NCBI RefSeq assembly: GCF_002094305.1
Contig: NZ_LWTX01000003.1
Location: forward strand, 186,001 to 250,000
Direction of reading: 5' to 3'
DNA: 64,000 bases
Origin: Prescottella equi
Lineage (GTDB): Bacteria; Actinomycetota; Actinomycetes; Mycobacteriales; Mycobacteriaceae
The translations under genes and the position numbers were made by a program. The notes beneath the pieces are model-generated. The model was not told the origin of the DNA. It did no database searches and saw nothing but the letters and a program-made list of their open reading frames with translations. Of this stretch, positions 15,354 through 23,578 are shown piece by piece. The first letter of the stretch is position 1. Each line of letters opens with the position of its first letter.

Positions 15354-16205
15354 TCAGATGAGCGCCACCCCGGCGAAGGCCGCGAGCGCGACGAGGGCCG
15401 CGCCCGTGACCACCTGGACCCGGCGGTCGACCACACACATCGCGGAGAGGAATCCGGGCATGGATCCCCCGCGGCGGGTGTGCACGATCGCGAGCAGGCT
15501 CGGCATGCAACGCCCGAGACTGACGAGCGTGAACAGCGCGGCACCCAGGGCCGGCGATCCGGCCGCGATCACGCCGAGCACCAGCAGGTAGTAGGCGCTG
15601 GACCGGATGAAGATCACGAAGCCGGGACCGATCATCGCGCCGAACAGCAGCGAAACCTTCCACGGTGCCATCGACCGGCGCAGGTGCCGGGGCAGCTGTC
15701 GCCGCCGCATCGGCGCGGGCAGTGTCACCAGGCCCATCTCGTGCAGGCCGTACGCCAATGCCAGCACCGCCCAGACCCCCACCGCCCACGCGATCGGGAT
15801 CGCGCCCGCCGCGACGGCGCCCAACGCACCGAGCAGGGCGCCGGTGGGCGCACCCGTGGCGATCGAGCCCAGCGCGTGCCAGCCGAGCCGGCGCACCGGC
15901 GTCGACGAGCCCTTGCGTCCCGGCTGCTTCGGCGCCGCGACGACGCCCGCGACCGACATGCCGCACGTCGACCAGTTGGCGGCGAGCGCGGTGAGCGCGC
16001 CCGCCCCCACCACCGACGCGATCAGGGCCGAGCCCGCCGCCGGGGCGACGAGTGCACCGACACCGGCGCCGAGCACCGCGGCACCGGCGACGAGCGCGGC
16101 ACGGGCCGGCATCGACACCGCCTTCTGCAGCGTGGGCCGGATCTCCGGGACGTCGGTCGCGATGGGGGCGTGCGCGAGCGACTCGCGCGTGAGTGTTTCC
16201 GTCAT
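15354..16205 (-). CDS. Polytopic membrane protein at the end of the mau operon
   Basis: 283 residues from ATG 16205 (AGAGGG upstream). About seven hydrophobic segments are visible (for example AALVAGAAVLGAGVGALVAP and LLVLGVIAAGSPALGAALF). Cysteines fall in NWSTCGMS (about 80-87), LGRCMPSL and SAMCVVD, near predicted membrane borders. It is the last gene of the amine-dehydrogenase operon, 38 bp after the second cupredoxin. Proteobacterial mau clusters contain the membrane protein MauF (similar size, needed for active enzyme) and this could be its counterpart, but I cannot confirm homology by eye. Export, copper delivery or thiol redox are possible roles. Confidence 0.6.
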   Translation of the reverse strand: MTETLTRESLAHAPIATDVPEIRPTLQKAVSMPARAALVAGAAVLGAGVGALVAPAAGSALIASVVGAGALTALAANWSTCGMSVAGVVAAPKQPGRKGSSTPVRRLGWHALGSIATGAPTGALLGALGAVAAGAIPIAWAVGVWAVLALAYGLHEMGLVTLPAPMRRRQLPRHLRRSMAPWKVSLLFGAMIGPGFVIFIRSSAYYLLVLGVIAAGSPALGAALFTLVSLGRCMPSLLAIVHTRRGGSMPGFLSAMCVVDRRVQVVTGAALVALAAFAGVALI

Positions 16206-16243
16206 CGAAATCCCTCTTCCATGTGAACGAATTGCTGTGTCCG

Positions 16244-16570
16244 TCAGCCGGTCACGGTGACGGTGCCGGTCATGTAGCGATGGACCGAGCAGTGGTACTC
16301 GTATACGCCCGGGGCGTCGAAGGTGTGTTCGTAGCTCCCTTCGCTCGTGATGCCGCTGTCGAACACTCCGTCGGAGCCGACGTGGTGGAGCAGGCCGCCG
16401 TCCTCGAAGCGCCACTGCACCGTGCCCCCGACCGGCACGGTGACGTCCATCGGCCCGAAGTGGACATTGCGCACCACCACGACGGCGTCCGGGCCGGCGG
16501 CCGACGCGTCCGCGCATCCCGCGGCCAGCGAGAGCAGCACGGCGGGCGCGGCGAACCACCGCCGGTTCAT
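16244..16570 (-). CDS. Cupredoxin lipoprotein (second blue-copper protein)
   Basis: 108 residues. A signal peptide ends at the lipobox LAAGC (Cys19). The plastocyanin-like body carries type 1 copper ligands His62/63 (LLHHVG), Cys94, His97 and Met100 (YHCSVHRYM). Its ATG overlaps the stop of the preceding cupredoxin by 4 bp, implying translational coupling. It probably carries electrons outside the membrane from the amine dehydrogenase or its amicyanin toward an oxidase. It is shorter and less amicyanin-like than its upstream neighbour. Confidence 0.8.
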   Translation of the reverse strand: MNRRWFAAPAVLLSLAAGCADASAAGPDAVVVVRNVHFGPMDVTVPVGGTVQWRFEDGGLLHHVGSDGVFDSGITSEGSYEHTFDAPGVYEYHCSVHRYMTGTVTVTG

Positions 16571-16923
16571 TCCGTCACGACGACGGTGCCGACCATCATC
16601 GGGTGCGGCGTGCAGTGATAGTCGAAGGTGCCCGCGTCGTCGAAGGAGTACTCGTACGTGCCGGTGGTCATCAGTTCGCTCTTCAACTCGTCCTGCAGCG
16701 CCCCCTCACCCGCGACGTCGTGCGGCAGGCCCGCGTCGTCGAACTTCCACTGCACGGTCTGTCCCTTCTCGATGGTGACCTGGGCCGGTGTGTAGGCCAT
16801 GTTCTTCACCTCGATCACCGCGGCGGGTGCACTGCCGCCCGCGTCGGCCTCCCCACTGCTGCAACCGGTGACCAGCGCAGCCGTCGTGATCAGGCCCGCG
16901 GCGAGTGCGACGATTCTCTTCAT
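16567..16923 (-). CDS. mauC: Amicyanin-like cupredoxin lipoprotein
   Basis: 118 residues with a lipobox VTGC (Cys21). The copper site is His68 (LPHDV), Cys104, His107 and Met110 in DYHCTPHPMMVG, nearly the amicyanin signature. Amicyanin is the direct electron acceptor of methylamine dehydrogenase in Paracoccus. There it is soluble and periplasmic; here the lipobox suggests tethering to the outer face of the cytoplasmic membrane. It starts 11 bp after the multicopper oxidase stop and overlaps the next cupredoxin by 4 bp. The symbol is given by analogy. Confidence 0.8.
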   Translation of the reverse strand: MKRIVALAAGLITTAALVTGCSSGEADAGGSAPAAVIEVKNMAYTPAQVTIEKGQTVQWKFDDAGLPHDVAGEGALQDELKSELMTTGTYEYSFDDAGTFDYHCTPHPMMVGTVVVTE

Positions 16924-16934
16924 GATCGGTCCTC

Positions 16935-18533
16935 TCACCGGATGTACCGCAGGTTCGCGGTCATTCCGGCCTCGAAGTGGTAGGCGTTGTGGCAGTGGAA
17001 CATCCACTCGCCCGGGTTGTCGGCGTCGAACTCGATCGCCAGCTCCGTGCCGGGCAGCACGTTGACGGTGTCCCGGCGCAGCCCCCCGTAGGCGGGGACG
17101 GCGAAGGTGTGCCCGTGCGTGTGCATCGGATGCCACATCGACGACGAGTTCGTCATCGTGATGCGCACCCGCTCACCCTGTTTCATGACGAGCTTGCCCG
17201 CGTCGGCGCCCGCCATGCCCCACACGTAGCGGTCGCCGGCCTGGATGAGTTCGACGCGGTAGTCCCGGTCCGGGGTGCGGTCCTCCAGACGCGCCGCGTC
17301 GACGGGACGCAACTCGCTCTCGAGCACCAGCCGACCCGAGAGTTCCGGGACCAGTCCGCCCACATCGGGATTCGACAACGGAACAGCGTCGGGTGTGCGC
17401 AGCACCGTCGATGCGTAGCCGTCGCGCCCCTCGACCTTCGCCACCACCGGCCACACCCCGGACCGGACGGTGACCAGCACGTCGATGCGCTGCGCCATGC
17501 CGACGATCACGGTGTCCGCGACGGCCGGCCGGACGTCGAAGCCGTCGACGGCCACGACGGTCAGTTCGTGACCCGCCACCGCGAATCGGTACGGAGTCTC
17601 TGCCGCGGCGTTGATGATGCGCATTCTCAGCCGCTGCCCCACCGGCGCCTCGATCGCCGCCGGATCGTTCGGCGGTCGCCCGTTGATCAGGTGCATCGGG
17701 TAGGCGATGTGCTGGGTCATACCGCCCAGTGCCGTCGAATCACCGTGGCCCTGCGCCACCAACTGCTGCGCCACTCCCATCTCGCCCTCGGAGTGAGCCG
17801 TCGGCGCGGCCGCACCGCCACCGTGCCCCGCGTGCCCGCCGGCGATCGCCGGGTTGAGTGCCATCAGCACCGCGTCCGGCGTGGTTCCCAGGCCGTCGAT
17901 CCAATCGTCCAGCACCAGAACGGCGTCCGCATCGGCGCCGGTACTGTCGTCCGGATCCTCGACGATCATCGCGCCGAAGAGGCCCCGGTCGGCCTGCAGG
18001 CCGCTGTGCGAGTGGTACCAGTAGGTGCCGGGATCGGGCGCGACGAAGTCGTACTCGAACGTGCCTCCGTTCGCTCCGATCGCCGGCTGGGTCACCGGGG
18101 CCGCACCGTCCATGTCGTTACGGATCCGGATGCCGTGCCAGTGCAGCGTGGTGTCCGCGGGTAGGCCGTTGGCGACCGACACCCGTACCCGGTCGCCCTT
18201 GCCGAGCCGCAGTTCGGGGGCCACCGCGTTGCCGCCGTACGTCCACGTGTCCACCACGCGGCCACCGAGATCGACCGCGCCGACCGCGGCCGCGAGCGCG
18301 AACGACGCCGTCGCCCCGCTCGCGGCGCGGGCCGCTTCGGCCTGCGCGACTTCCGGATCGGTGGGCAGGATGTAGTCGAGGTTGCCCGACGAGGCCTGCG
18401 CGTCCGACGTTCCGGAACTACAACCCGCGGTGGCCGATCCGACTGCCGCGAGCCCGACCGCGCCGACGCCGAGCGAACTCAGCCGCAAGAATCGGCGGCG
18501 GTCGAGCACCGGGCCGCGGTCGGGCCGAATCAT
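16935..18533 (-). CDS. Multicopper oxidase of the amine dehydrogenase operon
   Basis: 532 residues. A Tat signal DRRRFLRL precedes a hydrophobic stretch and TAGC, a possible lipobox. All four copper motifs are present: HWHG (131-134), WYHSHSG (172-178), WHPMHTHGH (467-475) and HCHNAYHFEAGM (513-524) with the type 1 Cys514, His519 and Met524, so a functional laccase-type blue centre plus trinuclear site is expected. A His/Gly-rich loop (about 270-310) may bind copper. Its start overlaps the mauB stop by 4 bp. Likely roles are terminal O2 reduction of electrons from the dehydrogenase/cupredoxins, or oxidative maturation of TTQ in the absence of mauG. Confidence 0.85.
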   Translation of the reverse strand: MIRPDRGPVLDRRRFLRLSSLGVGAVGLAAVGSATAGCSSGTSDAQASSGNLDYILPTDPEVAQAEAARAASGATASFALAAAVGAVDLGGRVVDTWTYGGNAVAPELRLGKGDRVRVSVANGLPADTTLHWHGIRIRNDMDGAAPVTQPAIGANGGTFEYDFVAPDPGTYWYHSHSGLQADRGLFGAMIVEDPDDSTGADADAVLVLDDWIDGLGTTPDAVLMALNPAIAGGHAGHGGGAAAPTAHSEGEMGVAQQLVAQGHGDSTALGGMTQHIAYPMHLINGRPPNDPAAIEAPVGQRLRMRIINAAAETPYRFAVAGHELTVVAVDGFDVRPAVADTVIVGMAQRIDVLVTVRSGVWPVVAKVEGRDGYASTVLRTPDAVPLSNPDVGGLVPELSGRLVLESELRPVDAARLEDRTPDRDYRVELIQAGDRYVWGMAGADAGKLVMKQGERVRITMTNSSSMWHPMHTHGHTFAVPAYGGLRRDTVNVLPGTELAIEFDADNPGEWMFHCHNAYHFEAGMTANLRYIR

Positions 18534-19861
18534 CGGAGCACCTGGGGAGTGAGGAGCGTACCGATGTCCTCGACGGTTCCGGTCACCTTCGCGGTGCTGA
18601 CCTTGTTGCCGGTGGCGGACTCGATGCCGACGATCGCCTTCTCGGTCTCACCGTCCACCTCGGGACCGTCCCCGAGCACGTAGAGAGTGCGGCCGTCCAC
18701 CGAGTACGCCATGCTGTCGATCCCGGTCAGCCCCAGCGCAGGCAGGTCGAGTGTCTTGACCGGCGCGAACGTGGTGGCGTCGTGCAGTTCGATCTTCACG
18801 ACGTCGCCGCCGCGCGCCGAGTGCGGATGGATCTCGGTGTCGGTGTACTCGATCGCGATGCGACTGCCGGTGTTGTCGATCGCGTTCCCCGCGAAGCGGC
18901 CGCCCTCTTGACCGGCATTGCCGATCGGAGCCACCGTCGACGACGGCAGACCGTTCGCGAAATCGAACACGTACACGTCACCGTTGCCGCCGACGAGCAG
19001 CGCCTTCTTCGCGTCCGCCGCCCACGTGACCTCGCGGGCGCTGACGAAGTCGTCGGGCAACACCTTGGTGCGCGCGGTCTCGGTGGGGACGCCCGCGTCG
19101 TCGATGGAGATCCGGATCAGCTCGCGGCTCTCCTCGCACACGCTGTAGAGCTCGTGTCCGTCGAGCCACGTGAACGGCCCGCACCCGATGATCTGCAACG
19201 CGCCGCTCTCCTTCTTCGCGGCGAGGTCGACGACGCGGACACCGTAGAGCCCGTCGTCCCACGTGACGAAGTACTTGCCGTCCGACGTCACCGCACTCGA
19301 ACCGGGCCGCGAGTGGACGCGGGCGTAGTCGGGCAGCATCGCCTCCGACGGCTCGAGCAGGTTGCCGGAATAGGTGCTCACGGTGAAGTCGGCCGCCCCG
19401 CGGGACCCCCGCGGACGCCACACCTCGGCGGCGAGCACTGCCGGGTCGCTCGTCTTCTCGCCGACGAAGCCGTGGATCACCGGGTCCCAGATTCCGGGAC
19501 CCACCACGATGCGGCCCGCGGCGACGCCCGTCGCGGGATCGATCACGTTGACACCCAGCTCGAGTTTGCCGAATCCCCCGGCTACGGCGAGGAGTTCGTT
19601 CGCCTTGGCCGGCTGGACCTCGCCGACGTGCAGCGGTTCGGGGATGGTGGAACCGATCGCCTGGTCGTCGTGTCCCAACGAGATGCCCGCGCCGGGCGCG
19701 GTGAACGGGACACTCGGGTAGGTGACCTCGCCTGCTGTGGCCTGCGAGGACTCCGACTCGTTACCGGCCGCGTCGGACGAGCACGCGGCGAGCGAGAGGA
19801 CGAGCGCGACGGGGACGGCGGCCGCGGCACCACGGACGAGGCGGCGTGAGGCATCGGTCAT
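18530..19861 (-). CDS. mauB: Amine dehydrogenase large (beta-propeller) subunit
   Basis: 443 residues. The signal ends at lipobox LSLAAC, so it should be a lipoprotein. The body is a run of propeller-type strands (KYFVTWDDGLYGVRVVDLA, KALLVGGNGDVYVFDFANG, GRTLYVLGDGP) with two cysteines in IIGCGPFTWLDGHELYSVC, matching the position of the conserved disulfide in the methylamine dehydrogenase heavy chain. The start overlaps the TTQ small-subunit stop as ATGA (19858-19861), strong evidence for a stoichiometric complex. Substrate range (methylamine, aromatic or other amines) cannot be told from the sequence. Confidence 0.8.
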   Translation of the reverse strand: MTDASRRLVRGAAAAVPVALVLSLAACSSDAAGNESESSQATAGEVTYPSVPFTAPGAGISLGHDDQAIGSTIPEPLHVGEVQPAKANELLAVAGGFGKLELGVNVIDPATGVAAGRIVVGPGIWDPVIHGFVGEKTSDPAVLAAEVWRPRGSRGAADFTVSTYSGNLLEPSEAMLPDYARVHSRPGSSAVTSDGKYFVTWDDGLYGVRVVDLAAKKESGALQIIGCGPFTWLDGHELYSVCEESRELIRISIDDAGVPTETARTKVLPDDFVSAREVTWAADAKKALLVGGNGDVYVFDFANGLPSSTVAPIGNAGQEGGRFAGNAIDNTGSRIAIEYTDTEIHPHSARGGDVVKIELHDATTFAPVKTLDLPALGLTGIDSMAYSVDGRTLYVLGDGPEVDGETEKAIVGIESATGNKVSTAKVTGTVEDIGTLLTPQVLR

Positions 19862-20565
19862 GAGCCGGCTCCGACCTTGGGACGGGCGGCGGGACGGGTC
19901 TGGCAGTCCTCGCCGATGATCGGCGCCATCGTGCACGTGTACGACTGGGATTCGTCCGACACGCACCAGATGATCTCCTGGTCGTAGCTGCCGGAGACCG
20001 GGTTGTACATGATCGCCTGCATGTCCGGCTCGCCGCAGAAGGCATTGGAACACGAAGGCGCACCGCAGCAGTCGTAGTACGCGATGAGGTACGTCTTGCC
20101 GGTGTCGGGGTTGGTGCAGCACCCCACCCAGAACTCGGCGCCCGGCTTGCTGCCCGGCGCACACGTCGTGACGCCACCGCCGTTGCACGCGGCACACGAC
20201 GTGCCGTCCATGTTGCACCAGCGCCAGTACTCGCACTCGGCAGGGTCCTTGCCGTCGTACACCGGTACGAGTGGGTCCTTGTCGGGCGTCGGCGCGGGCG
20301 GCGGTGCGGCCTCCTGCGCGAACGCGCTCCTGGTAACCGGCAGCGAACTGATCAGCGCCACACCGGAAACGCCCATCGTCCATTTGCCGATCCGGCTGAT
20401 CATCGACCGGCGCGACACACGCTCGGACATCCGGCGCCCGGCACGGCTGGCGAGGGTTCCGCCGGACCCGGCCATCCACGCGGCCTGCTCCCTCACGGTG
20501 TCCTCGTCGACGGGATACCGGTTCTCGTACATCTCCGGACCGTCGTGTATCGGTTTGTCGGACAT
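19858..20565 (-). CDS. mauA: TTQ amine dehydrogenase small subunit
   Basis: 235 residues. A long leader with a twin-arginine motif (SRRSMISRIGKW, 51-62) precedes a Cys-rich domain matching the methylamine dehydrogenase light chain: CEYWRWCNMDG, FWVGCCTNP, TYLIAYYDCCG and IIWCVSD. Trp146 and Trp200 align with the two TTQ-forming tryptophans (57 and 108 of Paracoccus); Asp120 and Asp165 align with Asp32 and Asp76, with spacings 26 and 19 as against 25 and 19. Fourteen cysteines allow six or seven disulfides. It oxidises a primary amine to aldehyde plus ammonia. ATG 20565 has GGAGAG upstream. Confidence 0.92.
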   Translation of the reverse strand: MSDKPIHDGPEMYENRYPVDEDTVREQAAWMAGSGGTLASRAGRRMSERVSRRSMISRIGKWTMGVSGVALISSLPVTRSAFAQEAAPPPAPTPDKDPLVPVYDGKDPAECEYWRWCNMDGTSCAACNGGGVTTCAPGSKPGAEFWVGCCTNPDTGKTYLIAYYDCCGAPSCSNAFCGEPDMQAIMYNPVSGSYDQEIIWCVSDESQSYTCTMAPIIGEDCQTRPAARPKVGAGS

Positions 20566-20593
20566 GTGTTCTCTCCGTTCTCGATGGGGGGTT

Positions 20594-21208
20594 TCAGACG
20601 TGCGCGGCGAGGTTGGTCTTCGCCTGCTCGTGCAGGTGCTGGAGTGACGGGGTACCGGATTCGAGTGCGTTGAGCAGACTTTCGACCTGCGCCATGTGGT
20701 TGCACAGTCCCTTCGACCGGATCTTGCCGTGCTCGTCGAGGATGACGCCGTACGGCGTGGTCCCGACCTGGTAGGCGATACCGACGTCACGGCCGTCGAC
20801 GTAGCTGAGTTCGCTGCCGATCCCCGAGCCGGCCAGGAACTGCGCGTGCTCCTCCGGGGTCCCGTCGGAGACGATGACGATCTCCAGGTCCCTCTCGGCC
20901 TTCGCCATCGCCCGCAGCCCGGGCAGCAGGCTCTTGCACGTGGAACAGGTGGGCGCGGTGAACAGCAGCAGCTGCGGCTTGTCCCGGTGCCCGCCGACGC
21001 CGACGGTGCGTCCCAGGTGGTCGGTGAGGCCGCGGAACGACGGCGCGACCTGTTCCACCTTGGGGCCGGTGTCCATCATCCGGGCGCCCAGTGGGCCGAG
21101 CCGGACCTGCACACGGCCGATCTCGCGGGCGAGCGCCAGCACCATGAGGAACAGCACCGCGACGGCGACCGCCAGGACCACGACGGCGATGAGGAGGAAA
21201 GTGTTCAT
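20594..21208 (-). CDS. mauD: MauD-like thioredoxin-fold protein
   Basis: 204 residues. An N-terminal membrane anchor (about 4-28) is followed by a thioredoxin fold with the redox pair Cys88-Ser-Thr-Cys91 (LFTAPTCSTC) and the cis-Pro region GTTPYGVILDEHG. MauD is required to form the many disulfides of the TTQ small subunit, and the neighbouring mauA product has 14 cysteines. ATG 21208 follows AAGGA; mauE ends 29 bp upstream and mauA begins 28 bp downstream. Confidence 0.88.
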   Translation of the reverse strand: MNTFLLIAVVVLAVAVAVLFLMVLALAREIGRVQVRLGPLGARMMDTGPKVEQVAPSFRGLTDHLGRTVGVGGHRDKPQLLLFTAPTCSTCKSLLPGLRAMAKAERDLEIVIVSDGTPEEHAQFLAGSGIGSELSYVDGRDVGIAYQVGTTPYGVILDEHGKIRSKGLCNHMAQVESLLNALESGTPSLQHLHEQAKTNLAAHV

Positions 21209-21237
21209 TGTCGATCCTTGTCGTGAGGGAACGTCGG

Positions 21238-21822
21238 TCAGTAGCGCGAGATCGCCGATGCGACACGCAATTCGATGGATGCCTTGCTCAGGTGCGCGTC
21301 GACGGGCCGGCGTCCGAGGTGGACCACCGAGCGCAGTTGCACGGCCGCGACGATTGCGGCCAGCACCACGAGCACGCCGGCGACCGCCAGCACGTGCTCG
21401 GCCGGTGTCGGGGCCGTCGACGTCGTGGCCGCGAGCGCCCCGGCGACGACGGCCAGCGTGGCCGCCCGCACCGCGTGGAACCAGCCGATCCGCGGCGCCT
21501 CGCCCTCGTTCCCGAACGCGAAACAGCCGCAATCGAGTTCGCGGCGTCCTCGCAGCAGGTTGACGGTGAGCCCGACACAGAAGCCGGTGAACAGCACCGT
21601 AGCGACCGCCGCCGCGATCCGCGGGGCGAAGCCCGCGATCAGGGCCACGCCGAGCGCGATCTCCACCGACGGCAGCGTCGCCGCGACCAGTCGCTCCAGT
21701 GACGCCGGCAGGATCCGGTAGCCGCGGACCACCCGCAGCAGGCCCTCCCGATCTCGCACCTTCGGCACTCCGGCGAGCAGCAGCACACCCCCGACGGCTG
21801 CCGCGATCATCGTCCACAGCAT
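21238..21822 (-). CDS. mauE: MauE/DoxX-like membrane protein
   Basis: 194 residues with about five membrane helices. The cytosol- or outside-facing DCGCFAFG (near residue 100) is the MauE signature Cys pair; NLLRGRRELDCGC resembles the family consensus. MauE acts with MauD in disulfide formation or folding of the amine dehydrogenase small subunit. ATG 21822 has a full AGGAGGTGG ribosome site and is preferred over the upstream in-frame ATG 21846. It is the first gene of the eight-gene operon. Confidence 0.85.
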   Translation of the reverse strand: MLWTMIAAAVGGVLLLAGVPKVRDREGLLRVVRGYRILPASLERLVAATLPSVEIALGVALIAGFAPRIAAAVATVLFTGFCVGLTVNLLRGRRELDCGCFAFGNEGEAPRIGWFHAVRAATLAVVAGALAATTSTAPTPAEHVLAVAGVLVVLAAIVAAVQLRSVVHLGRRPVDAHLSKASIELRVASAISRY

Positions 21823-21884
21823 GGGTGGATCCACCTCCTTCTCCAACGGTGTGGACCCATCGTTGCCGTCCCGGAAGTCGCCGT

Positions 21885-21912
21885 TGCGACGGTGACGAAA
21901 CGTTCCGTCGCA
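21885..21912. promoter_or_regulatory. TGCGACGG inverted repeat upstream of mauE
   Basis: TGCGACGG (21885-21892) and CCGTCGCA (21905-21912) form a perfect 8-bp inverted repeat with a 12-bp spacer, 63 bp upstream of the mauE start in the divergent mau/permease region. Candidate operator. Confidence 0.45.
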
Positions 21913-21946
21913 TCACGAGTGGGGCCGGCGAGAAGGCGATTCCCAC

Positions 21947-21970
21947 TTGCGAATCGCACATTGTTCGCAA
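21947..21970. promoter_or_regulatory. TTGCGAA inverted repeat between mau operon and permease
   Basis: TTGCGAA (21947-21953) and TTCGCAA (21964-21970), perfect 7-bp arms with a 10-bp spacer, lie midway between the two divergent starts. A likely binding site for the IclR regulator encoded at 23578. A TAGCTT -10 for the permease lies at about 21999-22004. Confidence 0.5.
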
Positions 21971-22042
21971 AGGTAACCGGGCCGAAACACACCGGGGTTA
22001 GCTTGCGTCTGTACCACCGGGCGTACAGACGGGACGAGAGTC

Positions 22043-23578
22043 GTGACAGCTGCACTCCGGGCAGCGATTGCCCGTGCACAGGAGGCGGAAAGCCCACCGG
22101 AGCAGGTGTATTCACCGTTGCGTGCCCTCGGCCGGCGACGGCTCACGTTGGTCGACCTGATAGGCCAGTCGTTGTCGACCATCGCGCCCGCCACCGGGAT
22201 GGTGTTCATCGCGTTGTGGATCACCGCGTACCGGCCCGGCGTCGGGGGCGTGCTCGTGATCGGCGCGACGACGGCGGCGGTCGCGCTGGTGGCGCTGTGC
22301 ATCACCCAGTTCACCCGCCGCCTCGCGGCCGCCGGATCGCTGTACAGCTTCGTGTTCCAGGGCCTCGGCGCGCGGGCGGCGCTCGCTACCGGCACCGCTC
22401 TGGTCGTCGGCTACCTCGGCATCTCGATCTCCGTCATGTCGCAGGCCGCCGGGAGTCTGCTCGACATCGCGGATCTGCTCGGGCTGCGGCTGGACGGGCC
22501 CGCACCGTGGGTGCTCACCATCGCCGTGTTGGCGGCGGTGGTCGGCGCGATCGCGGTGCGGGGTGTGCGGTTCGCGACCCGGGCGATCCTGGTGGTCGAG
22601 AGCCTCTCACTGGTCCTGATCGTGGCGATCATGATCGGCACGCCCACCGGCACGGCCCCGGCCGGCGCTCATCTGCCGCCGACGCCCGTGAGCCTGCTCC
22701 CCTTCCTCGCGATGCTCACCGTGCTGTCCATGGCCGGCTTCGAGAGCGCCGCGTTCTTCGGCCCGGAAGCCAAACGCCCCCTCGTCACCGTCACCCGCAC
22801 CGTCCTCGTCTCCCCCGTCCTCGTCGGGATCCTCTTCGTGTTCGCCGCCACCGCGTCGCTCCTCGGGCACGGCTCGGTGATCGTCGGCGCCTACTTCGAC
22901 GGCACCGCCTCCGGTGCCTCGTGGGGGGTCGTGCTCGCGGTGAAGGCGGGCATGACGTGCTCGTGGTTCGCGTCCACCCTCGGCTGCGCGCAGGCCGGAT
23001 CGCGGCTGCTGTACTCGATGGGCGTCGAACGCGTACTCCCGCCGGCACTCTCGCGCGTACACCGGCGGTTCCGCACGCCGCACGTCGCGGTCGCGCTCTT
23101 CTCCTCCGCAAGTCTGACCGGCGCGGCGGTCTACGCGCTGTGGGCGCGGGCCGATTCGGCGGTGTTCGACGGCGTCGTCGAGGTCGGCCTGGTGACGGCG
23201 TACACGCTCGTCGCCTTCGCGTCGCTGCGCTTCCTGCGCCGCATCGGCGAGCACACCGCGACGACCCGTGCGGCCGCCGTGTTCGTCACGGTACTCGGCG
23301 CCGGTCTGCTCGCGTGCCTCGCCGTCGACGGCACCGTGCACGACGTGTGGATGGTGCCCGCGACGCTCACGCTGGTCGGGTCGTCCGGCGTCGTGTGGCA
23401 CGAGTTGTTGCGCCGGTCCCGGCCCGACAGTCTCGCCACGGTGGGCGCGTTCGACTCGGTCGAGACGGCCGACATCCTGCCGGGCGCAGGGGTTCTCGTC
23501 GTGGACGAGGACGGCCGACGGCGCATCGTCGCGACCGCCGGACACGGCGTGCGACAGGCCCGGGACGGCGAACGGTGA
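22043..23578 (+). CDS. APC-superfamily amino acid/amine permease
   Basis: 511 residues, about 12 membrane helices. The first helix region LVDLIGQSLSTIAPATGMVF and LVVGYLGISISVMSQAAGSL follow the APC pattern. A hydrophilic C-terminal tail of about 60 residues follows. The start is GTG 22043. Divergence from the amine dehydrogenase operon and overlap with an IclR gene suggest that it imports the amine or a related compound whose oxidation the mau products handle; the specificity itself is inference. The stop overlaps the IclR ATG. Confidence 0.8.
   Translation: MTAALRAAIARAQEAESPPEQVYSPLRALGRRRLTLVDLIGQSLSTIAPATGMVFIALWITAYRPGVGGVLVIGATTAAVALVALCITQFTRRLAAAGSLYSFVFQGLGARAALATGTALVVGYLGISISVMSQAAGSLLDIADLLGLRLDGPAPWVLTIAVLAAVVGAIAVRGVRFATRAILVVESLSLVLIVAIMIGTPTGTAPAGAHLPPTPVSLLPFLAMLTVLSMAGFESAAFFGPEAKRPLVTVTRTVLVSPVLVGILFVFAATASLLGHGSVIVGAYFDGTASGASWGVVLAVKAGMTCSWFASTLGCAQAGSRLLYSMGVERVLPPALSRVHRRFRTPHVAVALFSSASLTGAAVYALWARADSAVFDGVVEVGLVTAYTLVAFASLRFLRRIGEHTATTRAAAVFVTVLGAGLLACLAVDGTVHDVWMVPATLTLVGSSGVVWHELLRRSRPDSLATVGAFDSVETADILPGAGVLVVDEDGRRRIVATAGHGVRQARDGER

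Noticed and set aside
17858-19849. Long plus-strand open frame (663 codons) opposite the multicopper oxidase and mauB
   Set aside because: Shadow of two genes with complete motifs and ATGA coupling on the other strand.
18530-20790. Possible frameshift or fusion of mauA and mauB
   Set aside because: Each subunit has its own signal sequence, start and stop; the 4-bp ATGA overlap is normal coupling.
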